A stretch of 64,000 bases of DNA, from contig NZ_QLMJ01000015.1 in assembly GCF_003259845.1 (NCBI RefSeq), positions 211,258 to 275,257 of the forward strand, written 5' to 3'. Below are positions 40,450-49,026 of this stretch, one piece after another. The stretch is from Actinoplanes lutulentus. GTDB taxonomy: Bacteria; Actinomycetota; Actinomycetes; Mycobacteriales; Micromonosporaceae. Position 1 is the first letter of the stretch. Every line of letters starts with the position of its first letter. Both the position numbers and the translations under genes were made by a program. The notes under the pieces are model-generated. The model was not told the origin of the DNA and did no database searches. It saw only the letters and a list, made by a program, of their open reading frames with translations.

Positions 40450-40784
40450 TGAGCTTTTTACGAGGCGTTCTCGACGCCTGGCAGCAGAACATCGGCAAAC
40501 CGCAGCAGGTGGCCGCCCTCTTCACCGAGGACGCGATCTTCCAGGGCCTGAAGCCGTATGTGACAGGGCGGCAGGGAGTCGCGGACTACTACGCCGGGCA
40601 ACCGGCCGGGTTGACAGTGGAATACCGGATCAACGAGGTGAGGCTGCTGGCCGAGGATGTCGAGCTCGGCTGGGTGGAAGCCACGTTCCGCTTCGCCGAC
40701 GGCCGCCCGCCGGTCGAGGTCAACCTGACGATGGTGGTCACCGGCGGCTTGATCAGCCATTACCACGTCAGCCCGCGGCTGTAG
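40449..40784 (+). CDS. SnoaL-like/NTF2-fold protein
   Basis: 111 residues. The cone-shaped NTF2/SnoaL fold is suggested by VAALFTEDAIFQGLKPYVTG, VADYYAGQP and the final strand MVVTGGLISHYHV. Members are small enzymes (isomerases, cyclases) or ligand-binding proteins. Translation is coupled to the SDR gene, so the two probably act on one small molecule. The stop lies 5 nt from the convergent phosphatase gene. Confidence 0.8.
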   Translation: MSFLRGVLDAWQQNIGKPQQVAALFTEDAIFQGLKPYVTGRQGVADYYAGQPAGLTVEYRINEVRLLAEDVELGWVEATFRFADGRPPVEVNLTMVVTGGLISHYHVSPRL

Positions 40785-40789
40785 AAAGA

Positions 40790-41281
40790 TCAGGTCCGGC
40801 CGTCCCGTTCCTGAGCCTCGCGCAGCGAACGCTCATACGGCACCCAATCCGCCAGCCGCACCGGCAACCCGTCCGCCTTCAACCGCTTGACGACCGCCGG
40901 ATCGTCATCGACGACGACCGCGATGACGCCTTCTTTCGCCAGCCGGCGCAGCTGCCCGCTCTTGTATTCACGAGCCGGCCGCCGATCGTCGTCGGGCCGC
41001 ATCAGCAGCCGGCCGTCCGGAAGCCCCTGCTCGGCGAACCACCTCAGGGTGACCCGCCGCAGCCGCTCCGGACGGCCGGTCAGCCAGACCAGGTAATGAT
41101 CGGCCGCGTAGTGGTGGACCAGGTCGATCCCGGCCTGGAGCGGGGCGTCGCGGTCGGCGGCCGCGAAGAACGCCGCCCAGTTCTTGGGCCGTCGCGCGAC
41201 GTGCCGTAGCCGGTGCCGCACGTCGGCGACCACACCATCCACGTCGAACACGGCCAGCGGAGCATCGATCACGCACCCCAT
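40790..41281 (-). CDS. HAD-fold phosphatase (polynucleotide-kinase-3'-phosphatase-like)
   Basis: 163 residues from ATG 41281 (GGGAG upstream). HAD motifs: AVFDVDGVVAD (nucleophile Asp pair), VWLTGRPERLRR, a Lys in REYKSGQLRRL and VVVDDDPAVV. The short cap and the TGRPE motif resemble the phosphatase domain of polynucleotide kinases and 5'-nucleotidase-like HADs. It hydrolyses a phosphomonoester, substrate unknown. The frame continues to 41332, but that would overlap the divergent gene's start. Confidence 0.85.
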   Translation of the reverse strand: MGCVIDAPLAVFDVDGVVADVRHRLRHVARRPKNWAAFFAAADRDAPLQAGIDLVHHYAADHYLVWLTGRPERLRRVTLRWFAEQGLPDGRLLMRPDDDRRPAREYKSGQLRRLAKEGVIAVVVDDDPAVVKRLKADGLPVRLADWVPYERSLREAQERDGRT

Positions 41282-41331
41282 CCTGCCGGGCTCCCGCCGG
41301 GCCCGGATCAGCGCCCAGGGACAATAGATCA

Positions 41332-41982
41332 ATGATTGACCCCGGCCGCGATCACCGACGCCCCACCAGCACCGTCTACGGGCGGGGTGGCGTCGACGTC
41401 AGCAAGCCCAGCCGGCGTGGCCTTCACCCCGCCGTGATCACTCTGGTGGCTGTCGCCGCGATCGTCGTCGTGGTGGCGGGCGGCTTCTGGCTCGGGCGTT
41501 CTCCCACCGGCGATCCTGGGCCGGCCGTGCCGGCCGCGATCGCACCCACATCACCGGTGACGGAGGCGGCGCCGAGCCCCACCCTCGAGAAGTTCGGCGC
41601 CGGCTTCTGGACGATCGGCATCGATGGCGGTTACCTGGGTGTCGACGGTGACTTCGCCGCGGTCGTCGGCGACGAGGCGGTGTTCACCGTGGTCGAGGGC
41701 CTGGCCGACGACGACTGCTTCTCGTTCCGCGCCAAGAACGGCAAGTACCTGCGCCACTTCGACTACCGCCTGCGGTTCGACAACACCGACGGCTCGGACC
41801 TGTTCACGGCCGACGCCACCTTCTGCGCACAGGACGAACAGCCCGCCGGGACCGTGCGGCTGTCCTCGAAGAACTATCCGGACCACCTGCTGCACCGGCG
41901 CGGCACCGAGTTCTACATCGACGAACCCAGCGACACCGGCGAGTTCACCGCGGACAGCACGTTCACCGTCCGCAAGTCCTGA
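41332..41982 (+). CDS. Membrane-anchored AbfB-domain protein
   Basis: 216 residues. A cytoplasmic N-terminus (~30), one membrane helix (VITLVAVAAIVVVVAGGFWL) and a Pro/Thr linker lead to a C-terminal AbfB-type beta-trefoil (FRAKNGKYLRHFDYRLRF, FTADATFCAQDE, LSSKNYPDHLLHRRGTEFYI). AbfB domains bind arabinofuranose side chains. No catalytic domain is attached, so it is a surface carbohydrate-binding protein at most. Confidence 0.85.
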   Translation: MIDPGRDHRRPTSTVYGRGGVDVSKPSRRGLHPAVITLVAVAAIVVVVAGGFWLGRSPTGDPGPAVPAAIAPTSPVTEAAPSPTLEKFGAGFWTIGIDGGYLGVDGDFAAVVGDEAVFTVVEGLADDDCFSFRAKNGKYLRHFDYRLRFDNTDGSDLFTADATFCAQDEQPAGTVRLSSKNYPDHLLHRRGTEFYIDEPSDTGEFTADSTFTVRKS

Positions 41983-42032
41983 CACTTCATAAAACCCAGG
42001 CATGGGTACGCCTCAAAGCACCCGAGCATCGA

Positions 42033-42788
42033 CTATCCGGTGATCGCGGCCAGCGTCGGAAGGTAACCACCGGCGTACCCGGCATCGTTGGGGTGATAGG
42101 TCGCGGTCAGGGCGAGCAGGTTGACCCGGTTGAGCCAGGGCTCGCTCGCGCAGACGCCATGGCCGGCGAAGGCGTCCCGGACGTCACCGAACGTGAAACC
42201 GGCCGCGGCGGCCCGGTCCGCGATCACCGCGTCGAGGCGGTCGGCCGCGGTGTTGAGGGCCTGCCGTTTGGTCGCACTCAGTCCGCCGGGGCAGGCGCCG
42301 GACTCGAAGAGCCGCGGATATCCGAGGACGACGACCTCGGCGTGCGGGGCGGCCTCGCGGATCGCGGTGTAGACCTCGTCGAGCCGTCCGGGCAGCTCGC
42401 CGGTGATCGCCGTGTTCGCGTCGGCGACCGCTTCCAGGCAGCGGGAGTCACCGAACAGGACACAATTGATCGCCGCGCCGACGAAGCCGATGTCATTGCC
42501 GCCGACCGTGATGGTGACCAGGTCGGTGCCGGCGTTCAGGGCCGCGATCTGGTCGCTGAGAACGTCGGCGGTAACCGCGTCCGCGCAGGCCACGTGCCGA
42601 TAGGAGGCAACATCGTGGGTGGCGGCCCAGAGCGCGGGGTACGACTGGGCCCGGCGTCCACAGCCCTCGTTCGTGCCGCTTGCACCACTGCCCGCCGCGT
42701 AGGAGTCGCCGAGCGCCACGTAATCCACCGGCCCGGAGACGGGCAGGTTGGCGGAGAGCGCGAGGCCGATGGCTATCAGGGCATGCAT
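42033..42788 (-). CDS. Secreted SGNH/GDSL hydrolase
   Basis: 251 residues from ATG 42788 (AAAGG upstream). A short signal peptide (~1-18) precedes VDYVALGDSYAAGSGAS (nucleophile Ser), the oxyanion GGNDIGF and the Asp/His block TATYHPNDAGY. Six cysteines suggest disulfides, as in the Streptomyces scabies esterase and SGNH lipases. It is a secreted lipase/esterase. Confidence 0.92.
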   Translation of the reverse strand: MHALIAIGLALSANLPVSGPVDYVALGDSYAAGSGASGTNEGCGRRAQSYPALWAATHDVASYRHVACADAVTADVLSDQIAALNAGTDLVTITVGGNDIGFVGAAINCVLFGDSRCLEAVADANTAITGELPGRLDEVYTAIREAAPHAEVVVLGYPRLFESGACPGGLSATKRQALNTAADRLDAVIADRAAAAGFTFGDVRDAFAGHGVCASEPWLNRVNLLALTATYHPNDAGYAGGYLPTLAAITG

Positions 42789-42995
42789 GGTCGAGCCTTT
42801 CCGCAGCTGGGGATCGAGGGGACAATCATGAACGCCGATCCGAACCGAAAGATCAGGAAGTTGTGACCGTCCGGTGACACGGCTGTTGACCTTGTCTCGG
42901 GGTCCACATAAGGTCTGTGCTCGTTCACACATCGCGGTTTCTCTATGGCCGGCGCGGAGGGTGCGTTTCATGCGTTGGGCAGGTGCCGTCCCCCG

Positions 42996-43787
42996 ATGAC
43001 GGGTTCGAGTTTTCGCGAAGGCGGCTTCCGGGACGGCCTGCGGGACCTGCTGCCGTGGGTGCCGACGATCGCCGGCGTGAGTGTTCTGCTGTGCATGGTC
43101 GCTGTGGCGGCGACGCGGCTCGGACCGGGGGCGACCGCGACCTCGGGTGAAGCGGCCGGGCTGGGGCCGACGCAGGCGATGCCGGGTCTCTGGCCGGGTT
43201 CCTCATTCAGTTCGTCATCGGGCCTCGAGTCGCCGCCGGTTTCGCCGCCGGTTTTGCCGCCCGTGGACTCGTCCGCGGTGAGCGGCTCGCCGACGGTTCA
43301 GTCGTCGTATTCGCCGCGGCAGGTCGCCTGGTCGTCGTCCGCCCCGCCACCGGGGTCGCCGGGGTCGCCGGGGTCGCCGGTCTCATCGGTGTCGTCGGTT
43401 TCGTCGCCGCCCGTGTCGTCGCCGTCGTCCTCGCGAAGGCCGTCGCCGACACCGGCACCCGCGCTGCCGTCAGCCGCCGGGCGTTATGGCGTAGTCGGGT
43501 CCTACGACGCCGAGTTCATCGGCGAAGTGCTGGTCAGCAACCCGACGAGCGCGGCCACCGACTGGGTGGTCGAGCTCCGCTTCCCGTCAAACGTCGGCGA
43601 CCTGCGCACCTCATGGGTCGAGTCCGCACCCCAGGCGACGCTGAGCCGCTCCGGGTCGACCTACATCTGGCGTTCGGGTGTGCCGGTGAATCCAGGGTCC
43701 AGCGTGGCGCTGCGCTTCCAGTTCGCCCGCACCGGGGCGGGAGACCGCCCGGCTTCTTGCGAGGTCAACAACGCCCCGTGCAGCTGA
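42996..43787 (+). CDS. Membrane-anchored CBM2-like protein
   Basis: 263 residues from ATG 42996. A membrane helix (VPTIAGVSVLLCMVAVAAT) is followed by ~110 residues of Ser/Pro-rich linker and a C-terminal CBM2-type beta-sandwich (SYDAEFIGEVLVSNPTSA, DWVVELRFPSN, TYIWRSGVPVNPGSSVALRF) with two cysteines near the end (CEVNNAPCS). CBM2 modules bind cellulose or chitin; the usual exposed Trp residues are partly present. No catalytic module is present. Confidence 0.8.
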   Translation: MTGSSFREGGFRDGLRDLLPWVPTIAGVSVLLCMVAVAATRLGPGATATSGEAAGLGPTQAMPGLWPGSSFSSSSGLESPPVSPPVLPPVDSSAVSGSPTVQSSYSPRQVAWSSSAPPPGSPGSPGSPVSSVSSVSSPPVSSPSSSRRPSPTPAPALPSAAGRYGVVGSYDAEFIGEVLVSNPTSAATDWVVELRFPSNVGDLRTSWVESAPQATLSRSGSTYIWRSGVPVNPGSSVALRFQFARTGAGDRPASCEVNNAPCS

Positions 43788-43893
43788 CTCCCGAACGCGG
43801 CAGTCCAGCTAGACGGCGGCCGGGTAAATGAGCGGCAGCTCAGAGGCAGGGTTCGCGGGTAGGCGCCGACTGCCCTGAAGCGGGTCGAGGGCC

Positions 43894-43970
43894 CACGGTG
43901 AGTTCGAGACTCGCGGACACCAGGGCACACGGTGAGCTCGAGACTCGCGAATACAGGAGCACACGGTGGG
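43894..43970. repeat. 34-bp tandem repeat, about 2.3 copies
   Basis: CACGGTGAGTTCGAGACTCG begins at 43894, a near copy begins at 43928, and a partial third begins at 43962. The unit contains the small dyad CGAG...CTCG. Confidence 0.75.
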
Positions 43971-44185
43971 TCCTGGATTGGTTCTGCGCTGGGCGTTAGC
44001 CGGTCCGGCCGGTCGGCAGTGCTGCCTCACGGGCCGTTTCACAACACTGGATGTCCGCTGGACCACCCGAGCTGGCTTCCGTTGCTGAACCTGCTGTCCA
44101 ATTGAGGTGGCCGCTCACCGGGGGATGCGTGACATCGAACGGTGGCCGGGCGCGTTCTGCCACCCCAGGTCCCGTCGCCGCAGGG

Positions 44186-44243
44186 GCGAGCCGTAGCTCA
44201 GATAGGTCATCGAGGCGGATGACCTATCTGAGCTACGGCTCGC
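44186..44243. repeat. Perfect 26-bp hairpin with tRNA D-arm-like sequence
   Basis: Arms 44186-44211 and 44218-44243 are exact complements around a 6-nt spacer. The arm contains CCGTAGCTCAGATAGGT, similar to a tRNA D-arm. The same arms recur at 50937-50994, and a decayed copy lies at 55273-55330. Confidence 0.9.
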
Positions 44244-44362
44244 GTCGAGCAACCGGGTCGTTCCAGCGGCTGTCTCGCCCCAGTTGCTGTCTCGCCCAGC
44301 GGCCGGGTCCGATCCGCTTGGCGAGGCCGACGGCATCACGCCGCGATCATCCCGCCCGGTGT

Positions 44363-44463
44363 GTGTCGAGTTGAGGTGCGTATCGAACCCGAAATCGACA
44401 CAGGGCGGGTGGTTCGCGGGGTGCGTGTCGAGTTTGGGGGCGTAGCGAACCCGAAGTCGACAC
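44363..44463. repeat. Doublet of 39-bp palindromes, copy 1
   Basis: Two 39-bp imperfect palindromes (44363-44401, 44425-44463), each starting GTGTCGA and ending TCGACAC, separated by 23 nt (62-bp period). The second unit is the exact reverse complement of the unit at 50716-50754. Confidence 0.9.
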
Positions 44464-44718
44464 ACCCGCCCTGGCCTGCGAGATCTTGGGCCGCCGTTCC
44501 CATCAGGGTGTGGTTCGGGGACCACGATCGCCACGGGAGGCCCGGGACGGAAGGCGATCACGACCGAGGCGTCCACTGCCAGCTGGATCTCCATTGACCA
44601 GCAGGGTCAGTGCTGTTTCCAAGGCGGTGTGGCAGCCCCGAGCGTCAGGTGGTCCGGCTGGTAACCAAGGCCGCACGGGAGCAGCCCCGAACGCAGCTCG
44701 CCAGCCGACGTGGCCAGC

Positions 44719-44768
44719 GGATCTTGAGCGATCTTCTACCCTCTACGGTGCGAAATCGCTCAAGATCC
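44719..44768. repeat. Dispersed hairpin, second member of the 34112 family
   Basis: GGATCTTGAGCGAT (44719-44732) pairs perfectly with 44755-44768. The arms and the following TTCTACC match the hairpin at 34112-34157, 10 kb away. It lies about 200 bp beyond the end of the DUF2855 gene, so a terminator role is possible but not required. Confidence 0.8.
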
Positions 44769-44837
44769 AGGAGGTCAGCGCCGGCGAACGGCGGCCAGCA
44801 TCCTGCGGGAACGGCGTCCGGCAACTTGCGGGAGCGG

Positions 44838-44957
44838 CGGTCGGCCGTGGACGCCTTGCCGAAGCGGCAGCCGCCCGTGGACGCCTTGTTAGAACGCCGC
44901 CCGCCCGTGGACGCCTTGCTGGAACACCGCCCGCCCGTCGACGCCCTGCGGGAGTAA
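44838..44957. repeat. 30-bp minisatellite, four units
   Basis: The motif GTGGACGCCTTG recurs at 44847, 44877 and 44907, with a GTCGACGCC variant at 44937, giving an exact 30-bp period. In one frame it would read as ten-residue units of the form RPPVDALLE, ending at TAA 44955-44957. Confidence 0.8.
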
Positions 44958-44965
44958 TGCAGGGC

Positions 44966-46033
44966 TCAAAGCTGAACGATATGCCCCACCCGCGGCGATG
45001 TGCGGCCGTGGAAAACCTCCAGCCACGCATCGCGCAAACCCGAAGGGCCCGCGCCGGCCTCGACGTCGACCCACTGCTCCGCCGCGCCCGCAAACCGCTG
45101 CCACGCCTCGGCGAAGCGCTGGTCCAGGCCGTCGCGGCCCCAGTCCTGGCGGCGTTTGCGCATCTGGACCGGGGCGAAGAACACCTCGCCGGCCGCTGCA
45201 GCGTTCGGGATCTGGTTGGTCAGGCCCACCGCGATGTCGCGCACCAACCCATCACCCAGGTGAGCACGCAACGCCTCGCGCGTGGACGGCGAGCCGGACA
45301 GGTCCAGATAGACCGTCGGCACCGGGGAAAGCGCCGAAACCTCGTCGTAGGTCAGCACCTGGTCGTAACACCCGAGCGCCGACGTGAAGGCCACGTTGCC
45401 CGGTGACGTCAGGCCGATCAGGCGGTGGCCTCGGCCGTGCAGTTCGAACGCCGCCGCGTATGCCGTCTTGCTCGACGCCGAGGACAGGATCAGCTGGTCG
45501 GCATCGTAGAAGCCGTTGTCGGACACCTGGTCGGCGAGCATGAACGAGGTGAAGAACAGCGGCCGGAACAGCACCAGCAGGTCTTCCTGGTCGGCGCGGT
45601 AGGCCGGGTCACCCACCGTCGAGCGGTACGCGTTGTACGGCGAGGGCAGCGAAGCCCGATGTGCGGCGCCGTCGCGGAATCCCGTCTCGTCGACCCGCTC
45701 CGGCCGCACCACGAGGTGGCTCGCCGGCGGGAAATAGCCGTAGACCCGCTGTCCGATCGTGACTCCCTCGACGGTGGACTCGACCACCTCGGCGAAGCCC
45801 CACACCGGCGGAAGACCCCATTCAAGACCGATTTCGTACGCCGAACCGGGGAAGAATTCCCAGTACCGCATCGCGTCGCCGAGAACCGCGTACGTCACGT
45901 TGTTGGCCGTGAGGCCGACCCGGTCGACGCGCAGCAGCGCCTCGCCGTCGGTGAGTACCGGTGTCTTCGTCTCGGCGACGGTGGTCCGGCCGAGGTCGTC
46001 CCGAGCGACGGCGAACGTCCAGAATTCAGGCAT
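44966..46033 (-). CDS. DUF2855 family protein (MDR-like)
   Basis: 355 residues from ATG 46033. Blocks LRVDRVGLTANNVTYAVLGD, WGFAEVVESTVEGVTIGQRV, LLVLFRPLFFTSFMLADQV and LILSSASSKTAYAAAF match the DUF2855 family, which looks like a medium-chain dehydrogenase fold with a quinone-reductase-like layout but without the zinc site. Enzymatic role unproven. It is the outermost gene of the segment bracketed by the inverted copies R1 and R2. Confidence 0.88.
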   Translation of the reverse strand: MPEFWTFAVARDDLGRTTVAETKTPVLTDGEALLRVDRVGLTANNVTYAVLGDAMRYWEFFPGSAYEIGLEWGLPPVWGFAEVVESTVEGVTIGQRVYGYFPPASHLVVRPERVDETGFRDGAAHRASLPSPYNAYRSTVGDPAYRADQEDLLVLFRPLFFTSFMLADQVSDNGFYDADQLILSSASSKTAYAAAFELHGRGHRLIGLTSPGNVAFTSALGCYDQVLTYDEVSALSPVPTVYLDLSGSPSTREALRAHLGDGLVRDIAVGLTNQIPNAAAAGEVFFAPVQMRKRRQDWGRDGLDQRFAEAWQRFAGAAEQWVDVEAGAGPSGLRDAWLEVFHGRTSPRVGHIVQL

Positions 46034-46121
46034 GTTGCGACGCTAGACAGCCGAACCCCGCCAGACAAGATGCACGGTGAGTGCAAAATCCCACGCGCGG
46101 GTCTGCTTGACTGATTTCATG

Positions 46122-46184
46122 CGGACCGAAGAACCCCCCGACCGGACCGAGGAACCCCGCGACCGGACCGGGGAACTCCGCTGA
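46122..46184. repeat. 21-bp tandem repeat, three units
   Basis: Three 21-bp units (46122-46142, 46143-46163, 46164-46184) of the type CGGACCGAGGAACCCCGCGAC, ending exactly where the phosphotransferase remnant opens. They may mark the junction that removed its N-terminus. Confidence 0.8.
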
Positions 46185-46817
46185 GCACCGCCCTCGCCCA
46201 GGGCCCACCGTCACACCGATCTGGGTGCCGAGGTGGGCAGAGTCGTCGCCCGCGTGTCCCGGGTGAGCTTCGACCGGCCGGGCTTCTTCTCCGGAGGCGG
46301 CAACCTCGCCGTCAACGAGGATCCGCCCTGGTCGAGACAGCTCCCCGAATTCGCCGAGAACTGTATGGCCGCGGTTCCGGACGGGCGCCTCGACAGCCGT
46401 ACCCGGCGCGCGTGGGCGAAGCTGTGCCCACATCACGCGCCCGCTCTGGAAGCGGTCGACGGCCAGTCCCGGCTCGTCCATTCGGATGTCAACCCGAAGA
46501 ACATACTCGTCGCGACGACGAACAGCGGCTGGATGGCTAATGCGCTGCTCGATTGGGAGTTCAGCTATTCGGGATGCCCTTATGCCGACGCCGCGAACAT
46601 GACACGGTTCGCCGCCGATCGCCTGGACGGTTTCGCCGCCGGATTCGCCGAGGGACAGGACACCCCGCTCCCCGCGAACTGGGCCTATCTGGGCCGTGTA
46701 CTGGACATGTTCGCCCTCAGTGACCTGGTCACCCGTCCGCTCGGGCACGCCGTCGCCGATCAGGCCGCCGCGTTGATAGGTCACATCACGACCGTACCGT
46801 CAAGAATGAATTTTTAA
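46185..46817 (+). pseudogene. Aminoglycoside-phosphotransferase-like remnant
   Basis: About 210 codons open after TGA 46182-46184. The C-terminal lobe of an APH-type kinase is clear: RLVHSDVNPKNILVATT (catalytic loop with Asp and Asn), LLDWEFSYSG (DxE/DxD metal site) and a helical tail. The N-terminal ATP-binding lobe, normally ~100-120 residues, is missing, and the 21-bp tandem repeat sits at the break. A start at GTG 46233 would give 194 residues, too short for a functional kinase. It was probably once an antibiotic or small-molecule kinase. Confidence 0.75.
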
Positions 46818-46878
46818 TCGTCAGATAGGAGCGCTCGGGAAATCGCAAGGCAGTGAGAAAACCGTCTCTTTCGCGCCC

Positions 46879-49020
46879 ATGAGCGGACCCATGAGCCTTA
46901 ACCTTTCGCACATGCGCCGGAATTCTGCACACACTTCACTCGATAACGCGATCGCCGAGGAGCAGCGGTTCCTCGACCAGGCGATCGAGCGGCGCGACCA
47001 GCTTGCCGAACACCTGCGGGCCGAACTGGACACCGAAATCTCCGACGCGCTGGAACGGGCCCGGCACCGGATGCTGCGCCGCCAGCACGAGGAGTTGCTA
47101 CGAGCACAGGACGGTCTGGTGTTCGGCCGCCTCGACGCGCTCGACGGCACTGTGCGGCACGTGGGCCGGATCGGGATCCAGGCCGAGGACCAGGGTGATG
47201 AGCCTCTGCTGCTGGACTGGCGTGCGCCGGCGGCCCGGCCGTTCTACACGGCTACGGCGATCGACCCGCAAGGACTCGCTCGCCGCCGGCACATCCGCAC
47301 GACCGGTTCGGTGGTCGCCGGCGTCGACGACGAACCCCTGGACGGCGCCGCCGCGTCAGCAGAAGACGACGCTGCCCCGTCGGAACTCGTCGGTGAGGGC
47401 GCTCTGCTCGCCGCGCTCGACCAGCGACGCACCGGTCGCATGTCGACGGCGATCTCCACGCTTCAGCGCGAGCAGGACGACATCATCCGCGCCGAGGCAA
47501 CCGGGCCGCTGATCGTCCAGGGTGGTCCCGGCACCGGCAAGACCGTAGTGGCGCTGCACCGGGTCGCCTATCTGCTGTTCACCCACCGGCAGATGGCTGA
47601 CCAGGCGGTTCTCGTGCTCGGCCCGTCGCCGCGGTTCCTGGAGTACATCGCCCAGGTGCTGCCGGCGCTCGGCGAGACGGCCGTGGTGGCGGCTACCTGC
47701 GACACGCTGCTGCCCGGCGTCGAGGTCGGCCGGGACGAGAGCCGGGAGATCGCCGAGATCAAGGGCCGGGCGTTGTGGCAGCCGGCGCTCGAAAAACACG
47801 TAGCCTCGCTGCTCCCCCGGGCTCGGGACCTGAAGCTGCGGTGGGAAGGCGAGTTCTACGTCATCCCCGCCGCGACGGTCGCGCAGGCTCTGGCGTCGGC
47901 GGTGCCGGGTCGTGCGTACCATCGGGCGCGTTTGATCTTCACCGAGCAGATCCACTCGCTCTTGGCGGAAGCGGTCGCCGAGCAGCGCGCCGCGCTGCTC
48001 GAGGAGATGGAGCATGGGTACGAGGACATCCTGGCCCGCTTCGACAGAGGCGCGAAGCCCGGTGTGGCCCACGCGAGCAGCAGTGACGTCGACGGGCTGC
48101 TGTCCGAGGAGGAGATCGACGAGCTGCGCGAGCGGATCGCGGAGAACGAGCCGATCGCCCGGTTCATCGAGTCGTGGTGGCCGACCCGCGACGCCGGGCA
48201 GACGTTGCGCGACCTGCTGAGCGATCCCGCGCTGCTGGCCGATTTCGCCCCCGCGCTGTCGCCCGAAGAGATCACGACGGCGACGGCGGTCGTGCCCGAG
48301 GCGTGGTCGTCGAGTGACATCCCGCTGCTGGACGCGGTCGCCGACCTGCTCGGCTCTGTCGACGCCGGTGTCAAGCAGGGCGAGTTCATCGCCGACCAGG
48401 CGCGCGGCCGGCGGGACTGGGTCTACGGTCACGTCGTCGTCGACGAAGCCCAGGAACTGTCCGAGATGCAGTGGCAGATGGTGCTGCGGCGCTGCCCGAG
48501 CCGGTCGATCACCGCGGTCGGCGACATCGACCAGGCCGAGGCGGCGCACCGGCACACCACGTGGGCGCAGGCCGTGCGGGCGGCGTTCGGGGAGCGGTGG
48601 ACCGCCGCTGAGCTGACCATCTGCTACCGGACGCCGCGCGAGGTGATGGAGCTGACCGGACCGGTCCTGGAGAAGGCGGGCAGTCACAACGCGCCACCCC
48701 GGGCGGTGCGCTCGTCCGGGATCGAGCCGTGGCAGCGGACCGTGACGCTCGGCGAAGTGGCCGCGCTGGCTCAGGAGATGCAGGGCCGGTGGACCGGCGG
48801 CACGGTCGGAGTGGTCGCCCCGGTGGCCCGGGTCGCTGCGCTTCGAGGGGTCCTGGGTGACGTCCCGGTGCTGACCGCGACCCAGGCGAAGGGTCTCGAA
48901 TGGGACGCCACCCTGCTCGTGGACGCCGAGGGGATCGCCGCGGAGCCGCGTGGCTGGAACGGGCTCTATGTGGCGCTGACCCGGTGCACGCAGGAGCTGG
49001 GCCAGCTGATCCTGGTGTGA
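46879..49020 (+). CDS. HelD-like RNA-polymerase-recycling helicase/ATPase
   Basis: 713 residues. An N-terminal coiled-coil arm (~18-80) characteristic of HelD, then a UvrD-like helicase split by an insert: Walker A QGGPGTGKTVVALHRVAYLL (~215-235), Walker B GHVVVDEAQELSEMQWQ, GDIDQAEAAHRH, and the C-terminal YVALTRCTQELGQLI. HelD proteins pry DNA, nascent RNA or, for HelR types, rifamycins from RNA polymerase. No rifamycin-associated element was found upstream, so drug linkage is only a possibility. Start uncertain between ATG 46879 and 46891. Confidence 0.88.
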   Translation: MSGPMSLNLSHMRRNSAHTSLDNAIAEEQRFLDQAIERRDQLAEHLRAELDTEISDALERARHRMLRRQHEELLRAQDGLVFGRLDALDGTVRHVGRIGIQAEDQGDEPLLLDWRAPAARPFYTATAIDPQGLARRRHIRTTGSVVAGVDDEPLDGAAASAEDDAAPSELVGEGALLAALDQRRTGRMSTAISTLQREQDDIIRAEATGPLIVQGGPGTGKTVVALHRVAYLLFTHRQMADQAVLVLGPSPRFLEYIAQVLPALGETAVVAATCDTLLPGVEVGRDESREIAEIKGRALWQPALEKHVASLLPRARDLKLRWEGEFYVIPAATVAQALASAVPGRAYHRARLIFTEQIHSLLAEAVAEQRAALLEEMEHGYEDILARFDRGAKPGVAHASSSDVDGLLSEEEIDELRERIAENEPIARFIESWWPTRDAGQTLRDLLSDPALLADFAPALSPEEITTATAVVPEAWSSSDIPLLDAVADLLGSVDAGVKQGEFIADQARGRRDWVYGHVVVDEAQELSEMQWQMVLRRCPSRSITAVGDIDQAEAAHRHTTWAQAVRAAFGERWTAAELTICYRTPREVMELTGPVLEKAGSHNAPPRAVRSSGIEPWQRTVTLGEVAALAQEMQGRWTGGTVGVVAPVARVAALRGVLGDVPVLTATQAKGLEWDATLLVDAEGIAAEPRGWNGLYVALTRCTQELGQLILV

Positions 49021-49026
49021 ATCCGG

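Larger units (their letters stand above)
44091..44590 (+). repeat. Large repeat copy R1 (~500 bp)
   Basis: Matches 50,589-51,090 in inverted orientation along its whole length, with scattered substitutions and small gaps. Internal landmarks keep the same offsets in both copies: the 26-bp hairpin at 95-152 and the palindrome doublet at 272-372 from the outer end. No transposase frame lies inside. Confidence 0.85.
43788..44965. other. Repeat-rich stretch without convincing genes
   Basis: Nearly 1.2 kb. It holds a 34-bp tandem repeat (43894-43970), the 500-bp copy R1 (44091-44590) with its nested palindromes, the dispersed hairpin at 44719-44768 and a 30-bp minisatellite (44838-44957). Short open frames exist (44361-44597, 44610-44957), but their content is dictated by the repeats and they lack ribosome-binding sites. 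Confidence 0.7.

Noticed and set aside
44186..44243. Sequence resembling a tRNA D-arm, possible tRNA gene
   Set aside because: Both arms of the hairpin carry the same segment and neither is followed by an anticodon arm, T-arm or CCA-like acceptor pairing.
44361..44597. Short frames of 78-79 codons conserved in R1 and R2
   Set aside because: Conservation is explained by the nucleotide-level repeat; the frames run through the palindromes and lack ribosome-binding sites.
46818..46878. Rifamycin-associated element upstream of the HelD-like gene
   Set aside because: The GC-rich inverted motif expected for that element is not present in the gap.
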